From NCBI RefSeq assembly GCF_019050325.1, contig NZ_VOMB01000012.1:62001-126000 (forward strand): a stretch of DNA of 64,000 nt. The letters are read 5' to 3'. A program made the translations under genes and the position numbers. This stretch comes from [Mycobacterium] fortunisiensis. Its GTDB lineage: Bacteria > Actinomycetota > Actinomycetes > Mycobacteriales > Mycobacteriaceae. A model generated the notes under the pieces. That model was given only the letters and a program-made list of their open reading frames with translations. It searched no databases and was not told the DNA's origin. Positions 43,973 to 53,347 of the stretch are shown piece by piece (positions within the stretch are counted from its first letter, which is position 1; each line of letters opens with the position of its first letter).

Positions 43973-46829
43973 CCTCCGCGAGCAGCTGGACGGTGTGAAC
44001 CGGCCGGCGGTCGGGTGCCAACTCACGAATCTGGGTACGGCAGCTGAATCCGTCGGCCACCACCGTGGTCTCGGCGCCCGCTCGGCGCAGCGCAGGTAAC
44101 AGCGCGTCCTCGGCGCAGGCCACCGACACGTCGTAGTGTCCGCGTTCGAATCCGAAATTGCCTGCCAAGCCGCAACATCCGGCATCGAGCACATCGAACT
44201 CGACGCCGGCGCTCTGCAGCAGGGCGCTCTCGTGCCGGTAGTGCAGTACCGCATGCTGATGGCAATGTTGTTGGATCACGGCGGTGGCGGACCGTGCGGG
44301 TGGTCGCCAATCCGGCGCGCGCAGCCGCAGGATCTCGCCGATCGTATGGGTCTGCGCGGCCAGCCGGTGGGCGTCCTCGTCACCGTGCAGCAGCTCGGGC
44401 AGATCTGACCGGAACACCGCCGCGCAACTGGGCTCCAGCACCACCACGGGGGTTCCGGCATGCAACGCCGGTCGCAGCACCCGCAGCGTGCGCCGCAGTA
44501 CGCGTTCGGCGGTGCTCAGCTGGCCGGTGGAAATCCAGGTCAGTCCGCAGCACACGGCTCGATCGGGTACCTCGACGGCAAATCCGGCCGATTCGAGCAC
44601 CTGCACCGCGGCATCGGCGATCTGCGGGTCGAAGTTGTTGGTGAAGGTGTCGGGCCACAACACCACCGGGCCCAACGGCGCCCGCGCCGGCCCCACGTGC
44701 CCGTCGAACGCCGCACTGAACCGCCGCCGGGCGAACACCGGAATACCGCGGCGCTCATCGATTCCGCCGAGTCGCTTGACCACGGCGCCAAGGCTTTTGG
44801 TCTGCGCAGTGCGGTTCACCGCACCGGGGGCCGCGGCAGCCAGCCGGGCCCACAGCGGAATCCAGCCCATCGCGTAATGCGCCATCGGTCGCAGCCGGTG
44901 GTGGTAGTGGTGGGACAGGAACTCGGCTTTGTAGGTCGCCATGTCCACATTGACCGGGCAGTCGCTGCGACATCCCTTACACGCCAGGCACAGATCCAGC
45001 GCGTCACGCACCTCTTCCGATCGCCAGCCGTCGGTGATCACGTCGCCCTGCAGCATCTCGAACAGCAGCCGGGACCGGCCGCGGGTGGAATGCTCCTCCT
45101 CGCCGGTGGCCCGGTAGCTCGGGCACATCACCCCGGTTTCATGGCCCCGGCAGTTGCCGACACCGACGCAGCGGGCGGCGGCGTGGGAGAAGCGGTGCCC
45201 GTCGTCGGGATAACTGAAGTGCGTGGGAGGTTCGGCCGGGCGGTAATCGGGCCCATAGCGCAGGTTTTCGTCGAGCCGGTACGGGTGCACGACCTTGCCC
45301 GGGTTCATCCGGTCATCGGGGTCGAACACGGCCTTGGTCCGCTCGAATGCGGTGACCACCTGCTCGCCGAACATGATCGGCAGCAACTCGCCGCGGGACT
45401 GCCCGTCGCCGTGTTCCCCGGACAGAGACCCACCGTAGCCGACCACGAGTTGCGCGGCGTCATAGGCGAACCGCCGATACTTGGCGACACCTTCGGCGGT
45501 GCGCAGGTCGAACGGAATCCGGGTGTGTACGCAGCCTTGGCCGAAATGGCCGTACAGCGAAGCGCTTTCATAGTCATACCGCGTCAGCAGCGCACGAAAG
45601 TCTCGCAGGTAGTCGCCGAGCCGATCCGGCGGGACGGCAGCATCCTCCCAACCCTCGTGGGTTTCCGAGCCGATCGGCGGATATGCGGTGGCGCCCAGCC
45701 CGGCTTCGCGGGCGGCCCAGACCTCCTTGCGGCGGGCCGGGTCGTCGAGTACCGCGCCGTCGGCCTTGTCGGCCAGCGCCGCGATCGTGGCCTCGGCCGT
45801 ACGGTCGGCCTCCTCCTGCGTGGCGCCGTTGAACTGCACCAGCAGCCAGGCCTTGCCGTCGGGCAGTTCGCGTAACGCCTTTTCGGCCAACCGGCGTGAA
45901 TGCTCGAGCTCGACGAGGCGATGGTCGAGGCCCTCCAGCGCGGCGGGCTGATGTTCGAGCACGGCGGGCACCGCGTCCGCGGCCGCGGTGATGTCGTCGA
46001 ATCCGAGCAACGCCAGCGCGCTCGCGGCCGGCCGGCGCACCAGCTGCAGCTTGGCGCGCAGGACGGTGACGAGCGTGCTCTCGCTACCGACGAGGGCCCT
46101 GGCCACGTTGAAATGGTTTTCCGGCAGCAGGGCGTCGAGGTTGTAGCCCGAGACCCGGCGCGGGATGTGCGGGTAGTGCGACCGGATGTCGTCGCCGTAC
46201 TCCTCGACGATCGCCCGCAGACCCTGATACAACCGGGCCGCACCGCCACCGGCGGCGATGATCCGGTCATACTGCTCGTCGGAGGTCTCCGCGACCCAGC
46301 AGCGGGTGCCGTCGTAGGTCAGGATCTCCAGCGCCAGCACCGAATCCGCCATCTTGCCGTAGGCCTGCGCCGTGGACCCGCAGGAGTTGTTGCCGATCAT
46401 CCCGCCGATCGTGCAGTTGACGTGGGTGGAGGGTTTGGGGCCCACCATCCAGCCCGACGGCGTCAGCCGGTCGTTGAGGACGTCGAGTTTGATGCCCGGT
46501 TCGACGACAACGGTGCCCGCGTCGGTGTCGACGTCGCCGATTCTCGTGCAGTACTTGCTCCAGTCCAGCACCACCGCGGCGTTACAGCACTGGCCGGCCA
46601 AGCTGGTGCCGCCGCCCCGGGACAGCACCGGCACCTCGTGGTCATGGCACACCGCGATCGCGGCGGCAGCTGCGTCCGGGCTCGTCGGCACCACCACCCC
46701 GATCGGGATCTGCCGGTAGTTGGAGGCATCGGTGGAATAGGTGGCCCGTGAGCCCGGGTCGAAGCGGACTTCTCCGGCGACCCGGTCACGTAAATCAGCG
46801 GCCAGGGACTCGAACAGCAGTGCAGTCAT
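43965..46829 (-). CDS. FAD-linked oxidase / (Fe-S) fusion, 2-hydroxyacid oxidoreductase
   Basis: A 954-residue fusion. An N-terminal FAD_binding_4 domain (about 30-200, VLSRGGGTSLAGQCCN) and FAD-oxidase C domain (about 220-490) resemble D-lactate/D-2-hydroxyglutarate dehydrogenases. They are followed by a Cys cluster near 553-567 (CVGVGNCRGHETGVMCPSYR), a 4Fe-4S CxxCxxCxxxCP motif near 613-624 (CLACKGCRSDCP) and two CCG domains (near 757 and 883). The order matches YdiJ-type 2-hydroxyacid oxidases. Terminal gene of the MarR-controlled block. Substrate is unknown. Confidence 0.87.
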   Translation of the reverse strand: MTALLFESLAADLRDRVAGEVRFDPGSRATYSTDASNYRQIPIGVVVPTSPDAAAAAIAVCHDHEVPVLSRGGGTSLAGQCCNAAVVLDWSKYCTRIGDVDTDAGTVVVEPGIKLDVLNDRLTPSGWMVGPKPSTHVNCTIGGMIGNNSCGSTAQAYGKMADSVLALEILTYDGTRCWVAETSDEQYDRIIAAGGGAARLYQGLRAIVEEYGDDIRSHYPHIPRRVSGYNLDALLPENHFNVARALVGSESTLVTVLRAKLQLVRRPAASALALLGFDDITAAADAVPAVLEHQPAALEGLDHRLVELEHSRRLAEKALRELPDGKAWLLVQFNGATQEEADRTAEATIAALADKADGAVLDDPARRKEVWAAREAGLGATAYPPIGSETHEGWEDAAVPPDRLGDYLRDFRALLTRYDYESASLYGHFGQGCVHTRIPFDLRTAEGVAKYRRFAYDAAQLVVGYGGSLSGEHGDGQSRGELLPIMFGEQVVTAFERTKAVFDPDDRMNPGKVVHPYRLDENLRYGPDYRPAEPPTHFSYPDDGHRFSHAAARCVGVGNCRGHETGVMCPSYRATGEEEHSTRGRSRLLFEMLQGDVITDGWRSEEVRDALDLCLACKGCRSDCPVNVDMATYKAEFLSHHYHHRLRPMAHYAMGWIPLWARLAAAAPGAVNRTAQTKSLGAVVKRLGGIDERRGIPVFARRRFSAAFDGHVGPARAPLGPVVLWPDTFTNNFDPQIADAAVQVLESAGFAVEVPDRAVCCGLTWISTGQLSTAERVLRRTLRVLRPALHAGTPVVVLEPSCAAVFRSDLPELLHGDEDAHRLAAQTHTIGEILRLRAPDWRPPARSATAVIQQHCHQHAVLHYRHESALLQSAGVEFDVLDAGCCGLAGNFGFERGHYDVSVACAEDALLPALRRAGAETTVVADGFSCRTQIRELAPDRRPVHTVQLLAEAT

Positions 46830-46848
46830 GGTGGTCCTCAGTGAATTG

Positions 46849-47955
46849 TCAAAGCACCCGGTGGTTTTCGAGGTCGGCCCAGCGCAGTGTCAGGCCGTGC
46901 CCCGGCCTGTCCGGCAACCGCAGCATCCCGTCGACGGGTGGGGCCGCACCCTCGAAGTAGCGCAGCGCAATCCGCGCATGGTCGTGGAACCATTCGAGGT
47001 GCCGGAGGTTGGGCACACACGCCGCGACGTGGGCGTGCAAGTAGGGAGCGCAGTGTGCGGAGAGCTGCAGGTGATGGGCGGCGGCGACGGCCGCGACGCG
47101 CAGCCATTCGGTGATCCCGCCGCACCGCGAGGCATCGGCCTGCAGGCAGTCGACAGCCTCGCCGGCACACATGCGCCGGAAGTAGGTGAGGTCATAGCCG
47201 TACTCGCCGGCAGCCACCTCGGCATCGACAGCCTCACGCACCGCACGCAACCCGGGCAGGTCATCGGAGGACACCGGCTCCTCGAACCAGCTCACCCGGC
47301 AGTCGGCGACGTCGCGCATCAACCGCACGGCCTGTTTGGCGCGGTAGCCGCCGTTGGCGTCCACATACAGCTCGCACTCCGCACCGATCACGTTGCGGGC
47401 CTGACGGATCCGGCTGATGTCCCGCGGCATCCGGTGCCCCCACGACTCTCCGATCTTGATCTTGACCCGGGGGATACCCAGGTTCTGCGTCCAGTCGTTC
47501 AACTGAACGTTCAACTGGTGTTCGCGGTAGGTGGTGAACCCACCGCTGCCGTACACCGGGACGTCGTCGCGGACCGCCCCGATCAGTCGGTGCAGCGGCA
47601 GGTCTAGCAGTCGCGCTTTCAGATCCCACAGGGCCACGTCGACCGCGGAGATCGCCTGGCCGGCCACGCCCGCGCGGCCGGCGTTGCGGACGGCGCGAAC
47701 CATGACGTCAAGGCTTCCGGACACATCGAACGCATTGCGCCCCTGCACCTGTGGGGCCAGCAGCTCACGGATCAGCGGCACCGCCGCTGCGCTGCCGTAG
47801 GTCCATCCGGTGCCCGCCGCGTCGCCGCAGTGGACAGTGACCACCACGAGCGTGGTGGTGTCCCAGCTCAGGGTGCCGTCGGCCTCGGGAGAGTCGGTGG
47901 GGATGGTGTAGGCGGCAGCGATGAGGTCGGTGACCGGTGTGGCTGATCCGTGCAT
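46849..47955 (-). CDS. Enolase-superfamily enzyme (mandelate racemase / sugar-acid dehydratase type)
   Basis: A 368-residue TIM-barrel enzyme of the mandelate racemase/muconate-lactonising group. Visible catalytic elements are the KxK pair (KIKIG, Lys about 165-167), the metal ligands Asp in VDANGG (about 198), Glu in WFEEP (about 223) and Glu in GEYGYD (about 249), and a further Asp/His region (DASRCGG, HCAPYLHAH). Such enzymes abstract an alpha-proton of carboxylates; the group includes sugar-acid dehydratases. With glucose dehydrogenase upstream, a gluconate-like dehydratase role is possible but unproven. ATG 47955. Confidence 0.86.
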   Translation of the reverse strand: MHGSATPVTDLIAAAYTIPTDSPEADGTLSWDTTTLVVVTVHCGDAAGTGWTYGSAAAVPLIRELLAPQVQGRNAFDVSGSLDVMVRAVRNAGRAGVAGQAISAVDVALWDLKARLLDLPLHRLIGAVRDDVPVYGSGGFTTYREHQLNVQLNDWTQNLGIPRVKIKIGESWGHRMPRDISRIRQARNVIGAECELYVDANGGYRAKQAVRLMRDVADCRVSWFEEPVSSDDLPGLRAVREAVDAEVAAGEYGYDLTYFRRMCAGEAVDCLQADASRCGGITEWLRVAAVAAAHHLQLSAHCAPYLHAHVAACVPNLRHLEWFHDHARIALRYFEGAAPPVDGMLRLPDRPGHGLTLRWADLENHRVL

Positions 47956-47968
47956 GACGATCCCCGGA

Positions 47969-49762
47969 TCAATTGCCGCGGCGCGGAACGAATTCCTGCG
48001 CCTTGGCCTTGATGCCCTCCTTGATGAAGCCCCAGCTGTTCTCGTCGCCCTCCAGCACCGCCGCAGCGGTCGACTTGAACTGCTCCCAGGTGGCGTGCGG
48101 CGGGATGGGCGGTACGTCGGGGCCGGTGTGGACGTCGAGCACTGTGGGTTTCCCCGCCGAGAGCGCATGACGCCACGCGTCGCCGAGCTCGTCGGGATTG
48201 TCGACCGTCATTGCCTCCAGGCCGAGGCCGGCGGCGAATGCGGCATAGTCGACATCCGGAAGAGATTGGGACTCGGTAAATTTCGGTGCGCCGGCCATGG
48301 CCCGCATTTCCCAGGTGACCTGATTGAGGTCGTTGTTGTGCAGCACGGCGACGATCAACCGGGGGTCCGACCATTCGTGGTGATAGCGCTTGATGGTGAT
48401 GAGCTCGGCCATGCCGTTCATCTGCATGGCGCCGTCACCGGCAAATGCGATCGCCGGCCGATCCGGGTGGGCGAACTTCGCTCCGATCGCGTACGGCACC
48501 CCAGGGCCCATGGTGGCCAGGTTGCCCGACAGCGAGCCACGCATGCCCGCGCGGAACCGCAGTTGGCGCGCATACCAATTGGCCGATGACCCGGAGTCGG
48601 CGGTGATGATCGCGTTGTCGGGCAACAACGGGGACAGTTCGGCGAACAGGCGCAGCGGATTGACCGGGTGCGCACCGACCATGGCCTGTAGATGCATCGT
48701 CTCCCACCATCGGGACACGTTCTTCTCGATGGTTTCCCGCCACGACCGGTCCGGCTTGCGTTCCAGATGCGGAATCAGGGCCCGCAGCGCGGTTTTCGCG
48801 TCCGCGACGAGATTGACCTCATACGGATAGCGCATGCCGATCAGCTTCGCGTCGATGTCGATCTGCACGCCGCGGGCCTGATTGTATTCGGGCATGAACT
48901 GCGAGTACGGAAAGCTGGAGCCGATAGTGAGTAGGGTGTCGCAGTCGCGCATCATCTCGTAGCTGGGCCGGGTGCCCAACAGCCCGATGGAGCCGGTGAC
49001 CCACGGCAGCTCGTCGGACAGCACGTCCTTGCCCAGCAGTGCTTTTGCCGCCCCCGCCCCGAGCAGCTCGGCGACCTCGGCCACCTCCGCGTGTGCCTCG
49101 CGGGCGCCGGTGCCGATCAGCATCGCCACCTTCGTGCCCGAGTTGAGCACTTCGGCCGCCCGGATGATCGCCGCGTCGTCGGGGGCGATGTCGGGCCAGT
49201 CGACCCCCAGGCTCGACGGCACCATCTTGAACTCGTGGGTGGGCGGGGTGTACGGCAGTTCCTGGACGTCGGCCGGGATGATCAGCGCGGTGGGGACGCG
49301 CTCGGCCAGCGCGGTGCGGATGGCGCGGTCGATGACGTTGGGCAGCTGTTCGGGCACGTTGACGGTCTCGACGTAGGCCCCGGCGACATCCTTGTACAGG
49401 TTCGCCAGATCGACCTCCTGCTGGTAGGAGCCGCCCATCGCGCTGCGGTTGGTCTGTCCCACGATCGCCAGCACCGGGACATGATCGAGCTTGGCATCGT
49501 AGAGGCCGTTGAGCAGATGGATCGCCCCTGGCCCGGACGTGGCCATGCAGACGCCGATCCTGCCGCTGAACTTGGCGTAGCCGACGGCCTCGAACGCGCT
49601 CATCTCCTCGTGCCGGGCCTGGATGAAGCGAGGACAGTCCTCGGCCCGCCCCCAGGCCGCCAAGATGGCGTTGATGCCGTCACCGGGGAAGGCGAACACA
49701 TCGCGCACGTCCCATTCCCGTAGGCGTTGCAGCAGGTAATCGGCGACGGTTCGCTCAGACAT
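47969..49762 (-). CDS. Thiamine-diphosphate-dependent enzyme (pyruvate oxidase-like)
   Basis: A 597-residue ThDP enzyme. The catalytic Glu of the PYR domain is in RHEEMSAFEA (near residue 52), the middle domain follows, and the ThDP/Mg motif GDGAMQMNGMAEL begins near residue 438 with the closing NN (HNNDLNQVTWE). Closest family is PoxB/acetolactate-synthase-like oxidases or decarboxylases; no FAD requirement can be judged from sequence. GAGGAGG precedes ATG 49762. It lies 81 bp downstream of the GH15 gene, with a degenerate operator-like sequence in the gap (49829-49844). Confidence 0.87.
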   Translation of the reverse strand: MSERTVADYLLQRLREWDVRDVFAFPGDGINAILAAWGRAEDCPRFIQARHEEMSAFEAVGYAKFSGRIGVCMATSGPGAIHLLNGLYDAKLDHVPVLAIVGQTNRSAMGGSYQQEVDLANLYKDVAGAYVETVNVPEQLPNVIDRAIRTALAERVPTALIIPADVQELPYTPPTHEFKMVPSSLGVDWPDIAPDDAAIIRAAEVLNSGTKVAMLIGTGAREAHAEVAEVAELLGAGAAKALLGKDVLSDELPWVTGSIGLLGTRPSYEMMRDCDTLLTIGSSFPYSQFMPEYNQARGVQIDIDAKLIGMRYPYEVNLVADAKTALRALIPHLERKPDRSWRETIEKNVSRWWETMHLQAMVGAHPVNPLRLFAELSPLLPDNAIITADSGSSANWYARQLRFRAGMRGSLSGNLATMGPGVPYAIGAKFAHPDRPAIAFAGDGAMQMNGMAELITIKRYHHEWSDPRLIVAVLHNNDLNQVTWEMRAMAGAPKFTESQSLPDVDYAAFAAGLGLEAMTVDNPDELGDAWRHALSAGKPTVLDVHTGPDVPPIPPHATWEQFKSTAAAVLEGDENSWGFIKEGIKAKAQEFVPRRGN

Positions 49763-49828
49763 GGGTTCCTCCTCTGCGCCAATGGGTGATGCGATCCGGA
49801 TACCCGATCTCGTTGTTCCTACGCAATT

Positions 49829-49844
49829 GTTGTTGTCAATCAAC
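49829..49844. promoter_or_regulatory. Degenerate MarR-operator-like sequence upstream of the ThDP gene
   Basis: GTTGTTGTCAATCAAC, an imperfect relative of the GTTGC-N6-GCAAC operator (outer GTTG/CAAC conserved, inner base changed on both arms), 67 bp before the ThDP-enzyme start. Confidence 0.35.
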
Positions 49845-51673
49845 TAATCGGGCCGCTCATGGGTCTGCACGTGCTGTTCGTGACCGCGGGCCGACGTCGC
49901 GGTGCGATGACCGCTCAAGTGGCGGGCGGTGTTGATCAGTCCGACCAGGCTGAAGGCCTGCGGAGTGTTGCCGATCTGACGGTGCGCCGCGGCGTCGTAC
50001 TCCTCACTGAGCAGCCCGACGTCGTTGCGCAGGGCCAGCAGCCGTTCGAACAGCTCGGTCGCCTCGTCGGTGCGGCCGATCCCGGCCAGCGCGTCGGCCA
50101 GCCAGAAGCTGCAGGCCAGGAACACGCCCTCGCCGCCGGGGAGGCCGTCGTCGGTCTTCTGTGGGTGGTACCGCAGCACGAACCCGTGATGGCACAACTC
50201 CGCACGCACCGCTTCGACGGTGCCGATCACCCTGGGGTCTTCCCATGGCAGGAAACCGACCCGGCCGATCAGCAACAGGGCGGCATCCAGGTCCGGCGCA
50301 CCGTAGGACTGGGTGAAGGTGTTGCGGTCGGCGTCATAGCCGTTGGTGCACACGTCGCGGTGGATCTCGTCGCGCAGCGCGCGCCACCGGTCCACCGGAC
50401 CGTCGAGGTGATGGTTGACGACGGTGCGTACGGCGCGGTCCACTCCGGCCCACGCCATGATCTTGGAGTGGACGAACTGTCGACGCGGGCCCCGTACCTC
50501 CCATAGCGAACTGTCGGCGTCACGCCAGTGGCCCTCGAGGTAATCCAGCAGCGCACGCTGCACATCCCAGGCGGTGTCGTCGGCCTCCATGCCGGCCTCC
50601 CGGGCCAGGTGCAGTCCGTCGAGGATCTCACCCCACACGTCGAGCTGGAACTGCGCGGCCGCCGCGTTGCCCACCCGCACGGGTTGCGAGTTCTCATATC
50701 CACCAAGCCAATCGAGCTCGAACTCGGGAAGCCGGCGCCGGCCGTCGAGGCCGTACATGATCTGCAGGTCGGCCGGATCGCCGGCGACCGCGCGCACCAG
50801 CCATTCCCGCCAGGCCTGCGCCTCCTCGACAAACCCGGTGCCCAGCAGGGCCTGCAGAGTGAACGTCGCATCGCGCAACCAGCAGTAGCGATAATCCCAA
50901 TTGCGGGGGCCGCCGATCTGCTCGGGCAGCGACGTGGTGGCCGCGGCCATGATCCCGCCAGTGGGCTCGTAGGTGAGGGCCTTGAGCAACAACAGCGAAC
51001 GCTGCACCTCCGGCCGCCACCGACCGGTGTAGCTGCACCGCGACATCCACTGTGCCCAGTACCGTGCGGTTTCCTCCAGCGCTTTCTCGGCGTCGACCGG
51101 ATCCGGCCTCGACAGATGCGACAGCTGATAAGTCAGGACGAACGGGATTCGCTGGCCGGCAGCCACCTCGAACTCGGCCACGGTCGCCATACCCTGGCCG
51201 CGCAGCGCTACCGGGGTTCGCAGCCACACCGCGTCGGGTCCGGCGATCGCGGTCAGATCGTCACCCCGGCGGCGCACCCACGGAACCACGTGTCCGTAAT
51301 CGAAGCGCAGCTTGAGGTTCATCCGCACCGGGACCCGGCCCCGCACGCCCTCGACGATGCGCACCACATCGGCGGCGATGCCGCGCGGTGGCATGAAGTC
51401 GATGAGCCGCACCGTGCCATCGGCTGTCTCCCAGACGGATTCGAGCACCAGGGAATCGTCACGGTAGTGACGGCGGGTGGCCGCGCCGCCCGCTGCCGGT
51501 GCCAACAGCCAACTGCCGGCGTCCGTTTCGTGGTCGTCGTCCTCGAGGAGCGCGGCGAAACAGGCCGGCGAATCGAATCGGGGCAGACACAGCCAGTCGA
51601 TCGAGCCGAATCGGCTGACCAGCGCGGCGGTTTGCAGATCACCGAGCAACGCATAGTCTTCGATCGGGGCCAT
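49844..51673 (-). CDS. Glycoside hydrolase family 15 protein (glucoamylase/trehalase type)
   Basis: A 609-residue GH15 enzyme with an N-terminal beta-sandwich (SRFGSIDWLCLPRFDSPACF, residues about 19-38) and a C-terminal (alpha/alpha)6 barrel (GGPRNWDYRYCWLRDATFTLQ about 285-305; NTPQAFSLVGLINTA). Mycobacterial members such as Rv2402 are trehalases, so hydrolysis of trehalose or an alpha-glucan to glucose is the likely job. ATG 51673; an in-frame GTG at 51679 would overlap the gdh stop by 4 bp. Co-directional with glucose dehydrogenase, which would oxidise its product. Confidence 0.88.
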   Translation of the reverse strand: MAPIEDYALLGDLQTAALVSRFGSIDWLCLPRFDSPACFAALLEDDDHETDAGSWLLAPAAGGAATRRHYRDDSLVLESVWETADGTVRLIDFMPPRGIAADVVRIVEGVRGRVPVRMNLKLRFDYGHVVPWVRRRGDDLTAIAGPDAVWLRTPVALRGQGMATVAEFEVAAGQRIPFVLTYQLSHLSRPDPVDAEKALEETARYWAQWMSRCSYTGRWRPEVQRSLLLLKALTYEPTGGIMAAATTSLPEQIGGPRNWDYRYCWLRDATFTLQALLGTGFVEEAQAWREWLVRAVAGDPADLQIMYGLDGRRRLPEFELDWLGGYENSQPVRVGNAAAAQFQLDVWGEILDGLHLAREAGMEADDTAWDVQRALLDYLEGHWRDADSSLWEVRGPRRQFVHSKIMAWAGVDRAVRTVVNHHLDGPVDRWRALRDEIHRDVCTNGYDADRNTFTQSYGAPDLDAALLLIGRVGFLPWEDPRVIGTVEAVRAELCHHGFVLRYHPQKTDDGLPGGEGVFLACSFWLADALAGIGRTDEATELFERLLALRNDVGLLSEEYDAAAHRQIGNTPQAFSLVGLINTARHLSGHRTATSARGHEQHVQTHERPD

Positions 51674-51675
51674 GC

Positions 51676-52734
51676 TCACGACCCGGTGGCGAGATCGATG
51701 ACCACCTTGACATCGTCCGGCTCGGTGTCGAACGCCTCGGGGGCGCGCTCCAGCGGAACCCTGCGGGTGATGAGACTGGACAGCCAATCCAGGTCGGCCT
51801 TGGCCAGCGCGGCCGCGGCCTGGTGGTAGTGGCGAAGATTGGCGTTCACCGAGCCGACGACAGCGTCGTTCTCCAGCACCATTTCCCGGTTCACGTCACC
51901 GGCATCGATGCGCAAGGTGCGTCCGGCCGGGGACACCCCGGTCAGACACACGATGCCATAGGACGCGGTGTTGGCGATCGCGCCGAAGACGACCGGTCCG
52001 GCCCCGGTGGCCTCGATCACCACATCGGGCTGTAGCTTGCCGGCCACCTCGGCGATGTCGTCGTGGTGATAGCTGGCGCCGAGCGCCTCGACGATGCCGG
52101 GCTTGGGTCCGTCGGTGTGGCGATCCAGCACGTGGGTCTCCAGACCCTGCTGCACGGCGAGCATGGCCGCCAGCAGTCCGATCGGACCGGCGCCGGTGAC
52201 GAGTACGCGCTTGGGTTCGAACCAGGCGCGCTCACCGATCCGGTGCACCTGCTCCCAGGCCTTGGCCACCACGGTCGTCGGTTCCATCAGCATGCCGACC
52301 GGTTCCAGGCGGGGGTCCAATCGCACCGCGTAATCGGTTTCCACGCACCATTGCCGGCTTCCGTAACCGTCGATCTCCTTGATGCCGCGCTCGGTGTAAC
52401 GACCGTTGCGGCACATGTCGAATTCGCCGTGGGCGCAGGGGCCGCACGGCTGCGGATCTGGGCGTCGTACCACCCCGACCACCAGGTCACCCGACTCGAA
52501 GTTACTGTTCGGCGGCGCGTGGGAGACCCGGCCCAACGACTCGTGGCCGAGTATCAAGCGGTCACGGTGCGGCGGGGCCCACCCGTATTCGCCGCGGGCG
52601 ATTTCCCTGTCGGTGCCGCACACACCGAGCGCCAGCCCGTCCACCAGTAGCTCGTCGTGGCCCGGCGTGGGCTCGGGAACCTCGGAAATCTCCAGTGAAT
52701 CCGCGTGCATGGGCGCGATCGTCAGGGCGCGCAT
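51676..52734 (-). CDS. Glucose 1-dehydrogenase, zinc-type
   Basis: A medium-chain zinc alcohol dehydrogenase of 352 residues, specifically the glucose dehydrogenase subgroup (GVCGTDREIARGEYGWAPP near residues 37-55, GHESLGRV catalytic-zinc strand, structural-zinc loop CGPCAHGEFDMC). NAD(P) is bound by VTGAGPIGLLAAML. It oxidises beta-D-glucose to gluconolactone. ATG 52734 follows a 127-bp gap to the divergent MarR gene with two operators. First gene of a five-gene co-directional block. Confidence 0.88.
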   Translation of the reverse strand: MRALTIAPMHADSLEISEVPEPTPGHDELLVDGLALGVCGTDREIARGEYGWAPPHRDRLILGHESLGRVSHAPPNSNFESGDLVVGVVRRPDPQPCGPCAHGEFDMCRNGRYTERGIKEIDGYGSRQWCVETDYAVRLDPRLEPVGMLMEPTTVVAKAWEQVHRIGERAWFEPKRVLVTGAGPIGLLAAMLAVQQGLETHVLDRHTDGPKPGIVEALGASYHHDDIAEVAGKLQPDVVIEATGAGPVVFGAIANTASYGIVCLTGVSPAGRTLRIDAGDVNREMVLENDAVVGSVNANLRHYHQAAAALAKADLDWLSSLITRRVPLERAPEAFDTEPDDVKVVIDLATGS

Positions 52735-52786
52735 CTGCGTCACCACCCTTTCCGGCCGATGGAGAGATCGTCGTGTCGGGTAAATG

Positions 52787-52802
52787 GTTGCCCTGAAGCA
52801 AC
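52787..52802. promoter_or_regulatory. MarR operator copy 1
   Basis: GTTGCCCTGAAGCAAC, an inverted repeat GTTGC-N6-GCAAC with perfect 5-bp arms, between the divergent glucose dehydrogenase and MarR genes. Confidence 0.75.
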
Positions 52803-52824
52803 AAAAATAAACCGGTCGGAAATA

Positions 52825-52840
52825 GTTGCTCCCGGGCAAC
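52825..52840. promoter_or_regulatory. MarR operator copy 2
   Basis: GTTGCTCCCGGGCAAC, same GTTGC-N6-GCAAC form as copy 1, 38 bp centre to centre and 21 bp before the MarR start. Confidence 0.75.
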
Positions 52841-52861
52841 GATTACCGGCATCATCCAGTT

Positions 52862-53347
52862 ATGACGTCGGTGACCGGCCGTGAAGCCGAAAATGTTTCA
52901 GGTGCCCAGATCGACGCGGTGATGCGCGCGTCGCGCGCGCTGGTCGGTATCGCCGCGGCGTCGGTCGCCGAGGTGGACGATCTGGTGACGTTGCCACAGC
53001 TGCGGGTGCTGATGATGATCACCACTCGCGGGCCGCTGAACCTCGGCGCGGTGGCCGCAGGCTTGGATACCGGCGCGCCCAACGCGAGCCGGATCTGTGA
53101 CCGGCTGCTCAAGGCCGGGTTCCTGCACCGTCAGAACGATCCGAACGACCGCCGGTCGGTCACGCTGACGCTGACCGCCGAGGGCCGCTCGATCGTCAAC
53201 CGCGTCAACCGGCACCGGCGCACCGCGGTGCGGAAAGTGCTGCGCGGTCTGTCGGTCGACGACCGCGACAGGGTGACCAGCGCGCTGGACGCCTTCGCCG
53301 AAGCGGCCGGGGAACCGTTCGAGCCCGACACCCTGACCGTCGTTTAG
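52862..53347 (+). CDS. MarR family transcriptional regulator
   Basis: A 161-residue winged-helix regulator (TLPQLRVLMMITTRGPLNLGAVAAGLD, then the wing PNDRRSVTLTLTAEG at about residues 99-113). Divergent from glucose dehydrogenase, with two GTTGC-N6-GCAAC palindromes between, so autoregulation and control of the oxidative block are expected. Ligand unknown, probably a sugar acid or phenolic. ATG 52862; the frame extends upstream to 52826 across copy 2, which is unlikely to be coding. Ends 4 bp inside the convergent TIGR03089 gene. Confidence 0.87.
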   Translation: MTSVTGREAENVSGAQIDAVMRASRALVGIAAASVAEVDDLVTLPQLRVLMMITTRGPLNLGAVAAGLDTGAPNASRICDRLLKAGFLHRQNDPNDRRSVTLTLTAEGRSIVNRVNRHRRTAVRKVLRGLSVDDRDRVTSALDAFAEAAGEPFEPDTLTVV

